The notes beneath the pieces are model-generated. The model was not told the DNA's origin. It saw only the letters and a list, made by a program, of their open reading frames with translations, and did no database searches. A stretch of 64,000 nt of DNA from NCBI GenBank assembly GCA_016705695.1, contig JADJLA010000001.1, forward strand, positions 620,001 through 684,000, in the 5' to 3' direction. Shown here piece by piece: positions 25,217 to 33,775 of this stretch. Made by a program: the position numbers and the translations under genes. How positions within the stretch are numbered: the first letter of the stretch is position 1; each line of letters opens with the position of its first letter. Source of the DNA: Sphingobacteriaceae bacterium. Its GTDB lineage: Bacteria; Bacteroidota; Bacteroidia; B-17B0; Aurantibacillaceae.

Positions 25217-26289
25217 TCAGTAGGTTTAATTATCTCATCATTAGCTGATAAACCTGAGAGGATCTCAATTTTTTTGTAATCCTTTAATCCGGTTTTAACA
25301 AGAACTTTATCGCCATTTGCTTTTATGATCATCGAATCGCCTATCAAATAGTTTCTTGGTACAAGCAATGCCTTTTCTTTTGTTTGCAAAACAATATTGG
25401 CTTCAAAAGTAATGTTTGGATAAAGCACTTCGGGTTTTTGTATAAATTCGGCCTCCACCAAAAAAGTTTTGCTGCGCTCATTCATTAGCGGATCGATCTT
25501 TGTAACTTTTGCCTCAAATACTCTTCCTTTGTAACTATCAAGTGTAATTAGTACTGGCAAGCCTTTTTTTATTTTAAGAATGTCAAATTCGTCAACTTGC
25601 ATTTCTAAAACAAAATTACTTGCATCACCAATTACAGCAAGCGGTGTTTGCAATCCAACAATTTCGCCTTTCGACTTTGGTAAACTATAAATTATCCCAT
25701 CAATTTCACTACGCAAAGTAAAATCACCCTCCAGTTTTGAGGAGATCATTAAATTCTTTTTTGATTGTTGCGAGTTAAATTCAATCTGGCGTTTTAGATC
25801 ATCATATCTTACTAACGAAGAATAATAAGCGTTTTTAGAGTTTTGATAGGCTAATTCGCGATTCTCTAATTCTACTTTAGTACCTATTTGATCTTGCCAT
25901 AGATTTTTTTGACGAAAGTAAAGCGCCGAATCATTCTTCATTTTATTTCGTGAAAGATCGATCAATTGTTTTACCTCATTCAGTTTTCCTTGATTGGCAT
26001 TTACATCGGCAAACTGCGCTGCCAATTCAGCGTTTTCTTTATTTAGTTTTTGTGTTTCATTTGAGATGGATAGAATAGGGTCGCCCTTTTTTACGCTATC
26101 ACCTTCCGTAACAAATATATTTTCAATGATGCCGTTAACGATGGCAAAAGCCTGGTATTGATTTTTACTTTTGGCAATGCCCGATGCGTAAATAGATTCA
26201 GAAATTGATTCTTCCGTTGGTTTGGTTCTTTCTACTTTGTCTTTACAAGCAAAAAGGAAGAGAAAAGGGATGATAAATAGTTTTTTCAT
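25213..26289 (-). CDS. Periplasmic adaptor (MacA/HlyD-type) lipoprotein
   Basis: About 358 aa from the ATG at 26289 (MKKLFIIPFLFLFACKDK). This start places a lipobox (LFAC) at Cys15, whereas an ATG 60 bases upstream would add a 20-residue extension that hides the signal. A lipoyl/barrel-sandwich half (VNGIIENIFVTEGDSVKKGD) is followed by a helical hairpin with coiled coil (about 75-185), the second lipoyl half (SEIDGIIYSLPKSKGEIVG) and a beta-barrel region (LEMQVDEFDILKIKKGLPV). It bridges the ABC permease to an outer-membrane channel; no TolC-like gene is adjacent. Confidence 0.88.
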   Translation of the reverse strand: MKKLFIIPFLFLFACKDKVERTKPTEESISESIYASGIAKSKNQYQAFAIVNGIIENIFVTEGDSVKKGDPILSISNETQKLNKENAELAAQFADVNANQGKLNEVKQLIDLSRNKMKNDSALYFRQKNLWQDQIGTKVELENRELAYQNSKNAYYSSLVRYDDLKRQIEFNSQQSKKNLMISSKLEGDFTLRSEIDGIIYSLPKSKGEIVGLQTPLAVIGDASNFVLEMQVDEFDILKIKKGLPVLITLDSYKGRVFEAKVTKIDPLMNERSKTFLVEAEFIQKPEVLYPNITFEANIVLQTKEKALLVPRNYLIGDSMIIKANGDKVLVKTGLKDYKKIEILSGLSANDEIIKPTE

Positions 26290-26377
26290 TGCGTAGTAAA
26301 AGTAGTGATTTGATAAGGGAAAAAGATGACGAAGTTCAGTATAATACATGATCGAGATCGTGTAAATTAACTATAAA

Positions 26378-26401
26378 AAAACCCCGATCTCTCGGGGTTT
26401 T
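26378..26401 (-). terminator. Rho-independent terminator of the sigma factor gene
   Basis: AAACCCCGA pairs with TCGGGGTTT over a four-base loop, flanked by A and T runs, directly after the sigma factor stop at 26406. It works in either direction and also insulates the ABC operon. Confidence 0.85.
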
Positions 26402-26405
26402 AATT

Positions 26406-27269
26406 TTATCCTAAATATTGTTGCAGTAATTTACTTCTGCTGCTATGTCTTAATCTGCGAATAGCTTTCTCCTTTATTTGGCGAACACGTTCGCGGGTAA
26501 GATCAAATTTATCACCGATCTCTTCCAAAGTTAATCCATGGTTCAATCCAATTCCGAAGAATAATTTTACCACGTCTCTTTCTCTTTCAGTTAAAGTACT
26601 TAATGCTCTATCAATTTCTTTACTTAACGATTCGTTCATCAAACCAATATCCGCTTTTGGCGAATCGTGATTGATTAATACATCTAATAAGCTGCTTTCT
26701 TCACCATTAGCAAAAGGCGCATCCATACTAACATGGCGTCCGCTTACTTTCATGGTATCGCTTACTTTGTCAATTGGTAAGTCAAGCATATCTGCTAATT
26801 CTTCAGGGCTTGGCTCACGCTCAAACTGCTGCTCTAATTTGCTATAAGCTTTATTGATCTTATTTAATGAACCTACTTGATTCAAAGGTAAACGTACAAT
26901 ACGGCTTTGCTCAGCTAAAGCTTGTAAAATACTTTGACGGATCCACCAAACTGCATATGAAATGAATTTGAAACCGCGGGTCTCGTCGAAACGTTTTGCC
27001 GCTTTAATTAAACCTAAATTTCCTTCGTTGATCAAATCGGGTAGACTTAAACCTTGATTTTGATATTGCTTTGCTACCGATACTACGAAACGAAGATTAG
27101 CACGGGTTAATTTTTCTAACGCTCGTTGGTCACCATCTTTGATCTTTTTTGCTAAAATTACTTCTTCTTCGGCGGTGATCAATTCTTCACGGCCAATTTC
27201 CTGAAGGTATTTATCTAAAGAGGCACTTTCACGGTTAGTAATCGATTTGGTAATTTTGAGTTGTCTCAT
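26406..27269 (-). CDS. rpoD: Primary RNA polymerase sigma factor (RpoD/SigA, short form)
   Basis: 287 aa. Region 1.1 is absent; the protein begins just before region 1.2 (SLDKYLQEIGREELITAEEE). Region 2 contains LRFVVSVAKQYQNQGLSLPD, LINEGNLGLIKAAKRFD and FKFISYAVWWIRQSILQAL. Region 3 (LNKINKAYSKLEQQFEREPS) and region 4 (LTLEEIGDKFDLTRERVRQI, KEKAIRRLRH) are complete. This is the Bacteroidota housekeeping sigma factor, known to read -33/-7 promoters of the TTTG/TAnnTTTG type, which fits the boxes seen elsewhere in this window. Monocistronic; upstream gap 27270-27466 holds a weak CAAAATTA (minus TAATTTTG) box at 27359-27366 without a matching -33. Confidence 0.97.
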   Translation of the reverse strand: MRQLKITKSITNRESASLDKYLQEIGREELITAEEEVILAKKIKDGDQRALEKLTRANLRFVVSVAKQYQNQGLSLPDLINEGNLGLIKAAKRFDETRGFKFISYAVWWIRQSILQALAEQSRIVRLPLNQVGSLNKINKAYSKLEQQFEREPSPEELADMLDLPIDKVSDTMKVSGRHVSMDAPFANGEESSLLDVLINHDSPKADIGLMNESLSKEIDRALSTLTERERDVVKLFFGIGLNHGLTLEEIGDKFDLTRERVRQIKEKAIRRLRHSSRSKLLQQYLG

Positions 27270-27466
27270 TCTTACGGTTGTGTTGTTTATCCACCGAAGC
27301 TCTTCGTTCGCCGTAGTTTAAACGGAGGCGAATAGCAAAGGTGGGTTGTGTTAAAAAACAAAATTAATAAAAAAAATAACTTGGCATAATCTAAATTAGA
27401 CCAAAGCCAATAGTATAACGAACAATCACCTAAAAAGTTTCAGAAAATGGGCTGGGATTCCAGTAA

Positions 27467-28555
27467 TTATACAAATTTTTCGCCTTTATTAACTTTTACG
27501 TCGTTAACAAAGTTGCGAATTTGTTGTTCATCTGCTTTTTTGCAGATCATGAGGATATTGTCGCTTTCCACTACTATATAGTCTTCTAGCCCTTGTAGTA
27601 CAACTAATTTATCTTTAGGTACATGTACAATGCAATTTTTACTATCGTAAACCATTACATTTTTACCAATAACGGCGTTCTGTTTTTTGTCTTTTTCAAT
27701 GTGCCCGTAAATGCTGCCCCAAGTTCCCAGGTCGCTCCATCCAATAATGCTCGAACGCACATAAACATTGCTGGCTTTTTCCATCACGCTGTAATCAATT
27801 GAAATATTTTTACAGGTATTATAAGCGCGTGTAATAAAGTCTTTTTCTTTAGGCGTATTGTATACGTTATTTCCTTCTTTGAATACATTGGCCAATTCCG
27901 GATCATGCGTTTCAACGGCTTTTAAAATGCTTTTAGTGCTCCATATAAAAATGCCCGAATTCCATAAAAAGTCGCCACTTTCTACAAAAAATTTAGCCAT
28001 ATCATGATCGGGTTTTTCAGTAAACGTTTTTACTTTATAAATACGTTTATCCTTTTCGTCTTTATCGCTTTCTTTAAACTGTATGTATCCATAACCGGTA
28101 TCAGGCCTGGTAGGTTTTATACCTAAGGTAACCAAGCAATCTTCATTTGAGGCTTTTTTAATACAAGCCTTCATGGCCTTTACATAAGTATCTTCTTTTT
28201 TAATAAGATGATCACTCGGTGCTACAATTGTTACAGCGTTAGGATTTAATTTATGGATCTTATAAGAAGCGTAAATGATGCAAGGCGCCGTATTTTTACG
28301 AGCGGGCTCGCACAATATATTTGCTTTGGGGAGCTTTGGCAATTGTTCTTTAACAAGTTTCTCGTACGAGATGCTGGTTACCACAAATATGTTTTCCGGT
28401 GGACAGATCTTTAAAAGCCTTTTAAACGTTTGTTGGATCAATGTTTCTCCAGCCCCTAATACGTCTAAAAACTGTTTAGGGTGCTGAGTGGTGCTCATTG
28501 GCCAAAAACGGGTACCAACACCGCCGGCCATGATTATAGCGTAATTATTGCTCAT
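27467..28555 (-). CDS. manC: Mannose-1-phosphate guanylyltransferase
   Basis: 362 aa. Nucleotidyltransferase with the pyrophosphorylase signature MAGGVGTRFWPMSTTQHPKQ near 9-28, APSDHLI near 105, FTEKPD near 170, and LWNSGIFIWS near 188. It makes GDP-mannose from mannose-1-P and GTP, feeding fucose/mannose-containing polysaccharides. There is no C-terminal isomerase (cupin) domain, so it is the monofunctional type. It is divergent from the DEAD helicase gene. Confidence 0.93.
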   Translation of the reverse strand: MSNNYAIIMAGGVGTRFWPMSTTQHPKQFLDVLGAGETLIQQTFKRLLKICPPENIFVVTSISYEKLVKEQLPKLPKANILCEPARKNTAPCIIYASYKIHKLNPNAVTIVAPSDHLIKKEDTYVKAMKACIKKASNEDCLVTLGIKPTRPDTGYGYIQFKESDKDEKDKRIYKVKTFTEKPDHDMAKFFVESGDFLWNSGIFIWSTKSILKAVETHDPELANVFKEGNNVYNTPKEKDFITRAYNTCKNISIDYSVMEKASNVYVRSSIIGWSDLGTWGSIYGHIEKDKKQNAVIGKNVMVYDSKNCIVHVPKDKLVVLQGLEDYIVVESDNILMICKKADEQQIRNFVNDVKVNKGEKFV

Positions 28556-28600
28556 TTAGGGACCGTAAAAGTACGAAAATTGTGGATAAGTTGTAGTAAA

Positions 28601-28632
28601 TTAGTTATATTAAAGTTTATTACCTATCTTTG
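28601..28632 (+). promoter_or_regulatory. Promoter of the DEAD-box helicase gene
   Basis: TTAG at 28601-28604, a 20-nt spacer and a perfect -7 box TATCTTTG at 28625-28632. The 5' leader would be about 100 nt. Confidence 0.57.
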
Positions 28633-28682
28633 CGGTCTGTTCAATAAAAGTTTATCGGCGAGTTCTAGTCGGCCATTGTGCG

Positions 28683-28715
28683 TTAACTGCGGTAAATTTT
28701 TTGGTAAGCAGTTAA
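28683..28715 (+). promoter_or_regulatory. 5'-leader hairpin before the DEAD-box helicase
   Basis: TTAACTGC (28683-28690) pairs exactly with GCAGTTAA (28708-28715) over a 17-nt loop, about 20 nt upstream of the ATG at 28737. Long structured leaders are common on cold-induced helicase mRNAs, so a thermosensing or autoregulatory role is possible. Confidence 0.4.
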
Positions 28716-28736
28716 TTATAAACAAAAATCTACAAA

Positions 28737-30584
28737 ATGACATTTAAAGAGCTTGGGCTCAATGATGCCCTAATGAAAGCTATTGAGGATCTTGGATTTG
28801 AAAATCCAACTCCAATTCAGCTACAAACTATTCCATTATTAACAGGTAAGCAAACCGATGTGGTTGCCCTTGCCCAAACCGGTACCGGTAAAACGGCGGC
28901 TTTTGGATTACCTATTTTAAACACAATTGACACTACAAGTCGCGATACGCAGGCTTTAGTATTAGCGCCTACCCGTGAATTATGCGTGCAAATTTCAAAT
29001 GATATTAAGAAATATGCAAAGTATATGAAAGGCTTAAGCGTTGCTACCGTTTATGGTGGTGCAAGTATTGTAAATCAAATGCGCGATATTAAGCAAGGAA
29101 CGCAAATTATTGTTGCAACTCCGGGTCGTTTGGTTGATCTTATTGAGCGCAGAGCCGTAAAATTACAAACCATTAAAACGGTTGTATTAGATGAGGCTGA
29201 TGAAATGTTGAACATGGGTTTTAAAGATAGCTTAGATGTTATTTTAGAACAAACTCCGGAAGGAAAAAGCACTTGGTTGTTTAGTGCAACCATGCCGCGT
29301 GAAGTAGAGCGTATTTCTAAGAATTACATGAGTAATCCGGTTGAGGTTAGTTCCGGAAAACGTAATGAAGGTGCTGCAAATATTAGTCACGTTTATTATC
29401 AAGTAAATTCTCGCGATCGTTATTTAGCATTAAAGCGTATTGCCGATTTTTATCCTGAGATATTTGGTATTGTTTTTTGCCGTACAAAAGCAGAAACACA
29501 AGAGGTGGCAGATGCTTTGATAAAAGACGGTTACAGTGCCGATGCTTTACACGGTGATCTTTCGCAAGGTCAACGTGACTTAGTAATGAAACGTTTCCGT
29601 AACCGTACTTTGCAAATGTTGGTTGCTACCGACGTTGCAGCGCGCGGTATTGATGTGGATTCGGTTACGCACGTAATTAATTATAATTTACCTGAGGATA
29701 TTGAAAGTTATACGCACCGTACCGGAAGAACTGCTCGTGCAGGAAAATCGGGTATGGCAATTGCTATTATTACAGGAAGAGATTCGGGAAGAATTAAAGA
29801 CATTGAGCGCATCATTAACAAAAAGTTTGAGCGTGGTGTTTTACCTGATGGTTTCCAAGTAACCGAAAAACAATTATTCCACTTAGTGAAGAAATTGCAT
29901 GATGTGGAGGTAAAAGACGAGGAGATCGAAAAATATCTTCCAAAAGTTTATGAAGAATTAAAAGATCTTTCAAAAGAAGAGATCATCAAGCGTTTTGTTA
30001 GCGAAGAGTTTAACCGCTTTTTTGCATACTATCAAAATGCAAGTGACCTTGGTTCGGGTGGAGGAGAAGGTGGAGGTAATTCTAAAACATCACGATTCTT
30101 TATGAACTTAGGTAGTTTAGATGGCTTTAATCGTAATAGCTTAAAGGATTTCTTAGCTGAAATTTCAAAGGTTCATCCTCGTATGTTATTTAATGTAGAT
30201 GTAAAAGGCAGTTTCTCTTTCTTTGAAACAGAAAGTAAATATGTTGATACATTCCTTGCAGTAAATAAAGAGAATATTGAATTCAACAACCGTAAAGTTT
30301 CTATCGAAGCAAGCGCTAAACGTATGCACGATGGTGGTGGAGATGGTGAACGCAGAAGTGGCGGCGGTGGCGGCTACAAAGGTAAAAGCGGCGGTGGATT
30401 TGATCGTGAGCGTAAAAGCGGCGGTGGAAGCGGTTATGGTGGAAGCAAAGGTAAATTTGGCGGACATCGTGAACGTAAGAGCGAAGGAGGAAGCGGAGAT
30501 CGCAAACGTTCGTTTGGCAGATCTGACTCTAACGGAAGTGAGAAACGCACTTTTGGAAAGAGTGAATTCAAAAAGAGATATTAA
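28737..30584 (+). CDS. DEAD-box ATP-dependent RNA helicase (DeaD/CsdA type)
   Basis: 615 aa. Q motif GFENPTPIQLQTIP, motif I AQTGTGKT, Ia PTRELC, Ib TPGR, II DEAD, III SAT, IV IVFCRT, V ATDVAARGID and VI HRTGRTARAG are all present in residues 1-350. A linker follows, then a DbpA-like RNA-binding domain (about 440-525), then a basic Gly-rich tail with repeated ERKSGGG-type units (about 530-615). It unwinds structured RNA in ribosome assembly, mRNA decay or cold adaptation. The tail resembles RGG-type disordered regions that promote RNA condensation. Own promoter and structured leader. Confidence 0.95.
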   Translation: MTFKELGLNDALMKAIEDLGFENPTPIQLQTIPLLTGKQTDVVALAQTGTGKTAAFGLPILNTIDTTSRDTQALVLAPTRELCVQISNDIKKYAKYMKGLSVATVYGGASIVNQMRDIKQGTQIIVATPGRLVDLIERRAVKLQTIKTVVLDEADEMLNMGFKDSLDVILEQTPEGKSTWLFSATMPREVERISKNYMSNPVEVSSGKRNEGAANISHVYYQVNSRDRYLALKRIADFYPEIFGIVFCRTKAETQEVADALIKDGYSADALHGDLSQGQRDLVMKRFRNRTLQMLVATDVAARGIDVDSVTHVINYNLPEDIESYTHRTGRTARAGKSGMAIAIITGRDSGRIKDIERIINKKFERGVLPDGFQVTEKQLFHLVKKLHDVEVKDEEIEKYLPKVYEELKDLSKEEIIKRFVSEEFNRFFAYYQNASDLGSGGGEGGGNSKTSRFFMNLGSLDGFNRNSLKDFLAEISKVHPRMLFNVDVKGSFSFFETESKYVDTFLAVNKENIEFNNRKVSIEASAKRMHDGGGDGERRSGGGGGYKGKSGGGFDRERKSGGGSGYGGSKGKFGGHRERKSEGGSGDRKRSFGRSDSNGSEKRTFGKSEFKKRY

Positions 30585-30586
30585 TT

Positions 30587-30708
30587 AATGTTTGGCCGAA
30601 AAGTTCATTTTCTTCTTTATGCTTGAAAAAAAACTCTCATTTACTAATGTAAACTCCGAATTTTTTTTCTATGCAAGCCTCGAAACTGAACTTTTCCATC
30701 CAAACATT
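30587..30708. repeat. Long imperfect hairpin after the helicase gene
   Basis: AATGTTTGG followed by GAAAAGTTCA (30587-30607) is inverted as TGAACTTTTC followed by CCAAACATT (30687-30708). GCTTG (about 30621-30625) and CAAGC (about 30674-30678) with A- and T-runs can extend the pairing inward. The transcript of this stretch would form one ~120-nt stem. The gap 30585-30847 otherwise holds a terminator and two REP units. Confidence 0.6.
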
Positions 30709-30726
30709 TAGAAAAAACTATAAATT

Positions 30727-30759
30727 TAAAAAACCATTTCGAAAGAAATGGCTTTTTTT
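30727..30759 (+). terminator. Rho-independent terminator
   Basis: CCATTTC (30734-30740), GAAA loop, GAAATGG (30745-30751), followed by CTTTTTTTG and preceded by an A-run. It ends the helicase transcript about 150 nt after the stop codon. Confidence 0.85.
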
Positions 30760-30767
30760 GTTGGATA

Positions 30768-30844
30768 GCCCCGATAGGGGCGACATCTCGGTAAACAGAA
30801 TGCACGTTTCGTTCTAAAGCCCCGTTAGGGGCGACATGTCGGTT
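30768..30844 (+). repeat. REP-like palindromic units, left flank (two copies)
   Basis: Unit consensus: GCCCC-GNTA-GGGGC followed by GACATNTCGGT. Copy 1 is at 30768-30792 and copy 2 at 30819-30843, both in plus orientation, separated by 26 bp. Each has a five-base GC stem over a four-base loop. Confidence 0.75.
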
Positions 30845-30847
30845 CTT

Positions 30848-31194
30848 TTAAACCAATTCTTTAAATACAAAACGCTCGTTATATTCGATCTCAAATTCTT
30901 TTAAGAAAGATTCATATTCCATTTTAAATGAAATTTTTTCTCGTTTATCCATTTTGAAGAATTGCTTTTGATCTCTCGTAATAATTCAGAAATAGATTGT
31001 GCGGGCCTCAAGCCGATCAAAATATGTATGTGATCGGGCATTCCATTTATGCATATCATCTTATGCCCATTATTCTGAATGATCTTTGTAATGTATTTAT
31101 ATAGCTCATTCTTCCAAGGAGATCTTATTGCCCCTTCTCTGTATTTTACTGCAAAAACTATTTGCAGATGGATTTGTGTATAGGTATTTGTCAT
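30848..31194 (-). pseudogene. Decayed IS200-like / REP-associated transposase (RAYT-like)
   Basis: The ATG at 31194 opens an intact N-terminal half of a Y1/HUH transposase: TYTQIHLQIVFAVKYREGAI, HKMICINGMPDHIHILIGLR (HUH pair HIH) and SISELLREIKSNSSKWINEK. The frame then shifts after KKFHLK and stops at 30901. The C-terminal tail survives in another frame as MEYESFLKEFEIEYNERF and ends with TAA at 30848-30850. Compared with the roughly 150-residue family, about 40 residues are missing between, including the segment with the catalytic Tyr, so the enzyme should be dead. Flanking REP-like palindromes on both sides identify it as the REP-associated kind. Confidence 0.82.
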
Positions 31195-31265
31195 ATTATA
31201 GACAAATGTAATCTCGCAAATAAAAATTGATTGCTACAATTTATAGATTTTTTGAAATTTGTTTA

Positions 31266-31470
31266 TATGTCGCCAATAGCGGGGCTTTTTGCATGATAGA
31301 ATTATTGTTTAACCGATATGTCGCCCCTAGCGGGGCTATGAAATCCCCGCTATTTAATTTCTACCGAAATGTCGTCCCTACGGGACTTTGAACCCTCTGC
31401 TATTAGAAACACCTAAAGATGTGTCGTCCTCTAACGGGACTTTTACTTGCAGCCCCTTTAGGGGCGACAT
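31266..31470. repeat. REP-like palindromic units, right flank (five copies)
   Basis: Four units in minus orientation, at about 31266-31285, 31311-31336, 31363-31386 and 31418-31440, then one in plus orientation at 31451-31470. The stems vary: GCCCC-TAGC-GGGGC, GTCCC-TAC-GGGAC and GTCCT-CTAAC-GGGAC (compensatory or drifting changes), while the ATGTCG tail is conserved. The gap 31195-31534 contains nothing else except the terminator at 31485. Confidence 0.75.
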
Positions 31471-31484
31471 AATTACGCAATAAA

Positions 31485-31516
31485 AAAACCCGTCACAAAA
31501 TGTTGTGACGGGTTTT
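31485..31516. terminator. Strong bidirectional terminator
   Basis: AAAACCCGTCACAA (31485-31498), a four-base loop, and TTGTGACGGGTTTT (31503-31516): a perfect 14-bp stem with A/T runs on both sides, placed just after the end of the PD40/SPOR gene. Confidence 0.9.
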
Positions 31517-31534
31517 AAAATTTGATATTAAATA

Positions 31535-33537
31535 TTACTTAGCTTCTTCGGCCTTAAATATTCCGAGCTTTTCTAATTGCTCTAGGTAAATACGTTTTCC
31601 TTTGTAATAAGCAGTCACAAAGGCGTCTTTTGCCCGGCGTTAACTGCTTTTTTATTCAGATCCCAGGCCTCTCTTAATGTTTTAAATGAAGGACCAACCG
31701 TGATAAGCGTTACCTTGCCGTTAGCATCCAACGTTTTAGCAATATCTCCTAAGCCCTTCAAGTGTTTGTAGGTATAATTTTTAGGATATTTAAATGCTGC
31801 TACTTGTACTTTAAACTCTAAACCTTCTGAAGTAACCTCACCATATTTACCTGCGAAGTTTTTGATATTGGTTAGTTTTTTGTTAGTTGTAACAAACGTA
31901 TCTTTCGGTAACGAATCAACCTTTACAATAGGAGTTGTGTCTTTTGGAATATCAAATCTGATATCTAAAAGTTTTTCGGTGAATTTCTCAAGCTGTGACG
32001 CGTCGATCTCAAATTCTTGATCTTTGAATTCTTTGTAAGAGAATTTCAATTTGTATTTCTGCCCTGCCGGTAATGTAGTAAGGTAATTACCATTAACGGT
32101 ATTTGATTTAGCATTTCGATAAATTTTGTTATCTAAACTAGTTATCTCAACAACAAAGCCGGCTTCTATTGGTTTACCTTCAGAAGTAACCTTTCCTTTA
32201 ACTAAATATACTTTAAGTTTATTAGATGGAAAATTTGTTTCAACCATGTAAATATCTTTCAATCCTAATCCGCCATCTTTTCCGCTGCTGTAATAACCAC
32301 GAGTTCCGTTTGCTGCAACTACAAAATAAATATCATCATCGGGTGAATTGATCGGGTAACCAACGTTCTCAACATGTTTGAACGAGGAGTCCATTTCCAT
32401 ATTGGTCATAAATACGTCAAAGCCACCGCTACTTCTTGTTCCGTTAGAACTATAAAATAAAGTTAATCCATCGGGGTGAATGAACGGTGCATCTTCGTCG
32501 TACTTTGAGTTAATTGAATCACCAAGATTCACAACATTTCCCCAAGTAGAATCGGCCTTTAAGGTGGCGCGCCAAATATCCTTTCCGCCAAAACCTCCAA
32601 CGCGTTCACTAGAAAAATACATTACCTTACCATCAGCAGAAACAGTACAGTGACCATCCCAAGCAAACGTATTCACTTCTCCTTTAACTTTAACAGGAGC
32701 GGTAAAATCTTCTCCTATCAGTGAACTTTCATAAATGTCTCCATGATCATCTCCATTATCTCTAAAAACATACAACGTATTTCCTTCAGGGCTTAAAGAT
32801 ATGGCCGCATCATTTATTCCGGTATTGATATTCTCTAGTGGTTTTGGCCCTCTAAAAACATCATTGGTTTTAAACGTGATATACGCATCTTCCATATAAA
32901 CTCCTATGGTACTAATTTCACCAAATGCATTTACACGGCCACCTTTACTTTTAACACCGGCATATGTGTAAACGAGCATCGACTCATCGGTGCTGATAAC
33001 CGGCACATATTCCTCTTCGGTAGAATTGATAGAATCGCCAAGGTTTGTGATCTTGGCACCGGTTGGCGCTGAATGATATCTTTTAGCGTTCTCAATATAT
33101 TTTTTTGTTAATTGAGCTTCTTCTATTTCTTCGGGTTTTAATTTTTTCTGAGCAAGATAAGCGTTCACAAACTGAAGTGCTTCATCAAATTTATAATTCA
33201 AGTGATTAGCTTTGGCAAGATCAAGCTCGATGTTAAGGATCTTTTTATTTTTATCGTAGGCTTGGGTAAGGAAGTTTAATGCATCGGGATGTTTATCGGG
33301 ACGGTAAAGCGAAGTTTTACCATACATGTACATAATGAAATCCTCGTTAGGGTGGTTTTTGTTACACACCTCATAAATAGGAAGCGCCATTTTATATAGC
33401 TTGTCTTCGTAAAGCAAAAATGCGTTCTCAAACGAATCGCGCTCGGTCTTTCTCCATTTATTGGTTTTTGTAACCTGTGAAGAGATGTAAGTAAAACTTA
33501 CAATTAAGAAGAAAAGGGTTAGTAAATGTCTTTTCAT
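31535..33537 (-). CDS. PorE-like TPR/PD40 protein with C-terminal SPOR domain (one frameshift)
   Basis: Signal peptide (1-20), TPR region (about 25-150), PD40/WD40-like propeller (about 165-430, with repeats such as YFSSERVGGFGGKDIWRAT and FYSSNGTRSSGGFDVFMT), a carboxypeptidase-regulatory-like beta domain (about 440-525) and a SPOR-type domain (FKVQVAAFKYPKNY onward). One frame stops at 31615 after NAGQKTPL. Adding one base to the TTTT run (plus) at 31628-31631 restores AGQKDAFVTAYYKGKRIYLE and extends the gene to the TAA at 31535-31537, about 667 aa. The layout matches T9SS PorE except that SPOR, which binds denuded glycan strands, replaces OmpA. Envelope scaffold; it has a strong promoter and terminator of its own. 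Confidence 0.85.
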
Positions 33538-33657
33538 ATGATTTTAAATTTGTTTTTTATATGTCATATGGAATTCGCCTTTGGCTCATTTCATATTTTC
33601 ATAATTAATTTAGGTCTAGCCTAATAAGATAGGTTATCTAAACCACACAAATATAAC

Positions 33658-33687
33658 TTTTTTTATTTAGAAAGCAATTAAGTACCA
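33658..33687 (-). promoter_or_regulatory. Promoter of the TPR/PD40/SPOR gene
   Basis: On the minus strand TTG (33687-33685), a 19-nt spacer and a perfect TATATTTG (33665-33658). The spacing is ideal. Leader of about 115 nt to the ATG at 33537. Confidence 0.68.
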
Positions 33688-33775
33688 AGTATTTAGTGAA
33701 CAGTGGGCTGTTTACGAACTTAACTCAAAAAGTAGGCAAAAGTTAAAATTGGCCTAGAATTATCAAAAACGGCCC

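Noticed and set aside
26289..26349. 20-residue N-terminal extension of the periplasmic adaptor
   Set aside because: It would bury a clear lipobox signal peptide; the inner ATG at 26289 is the better start.
29075..29293. Antisense open frame in the DEAD helicase
   Set aside because: Shadow of the helicase motifs, with no independent start or regulatory signals.
30768..31470. Regular repeats that might be a CRISPR array
   Set aside because: Units are palindromic, vary in stem and orientation, have irregular spacers and flank a transposase relic; no cas genes.
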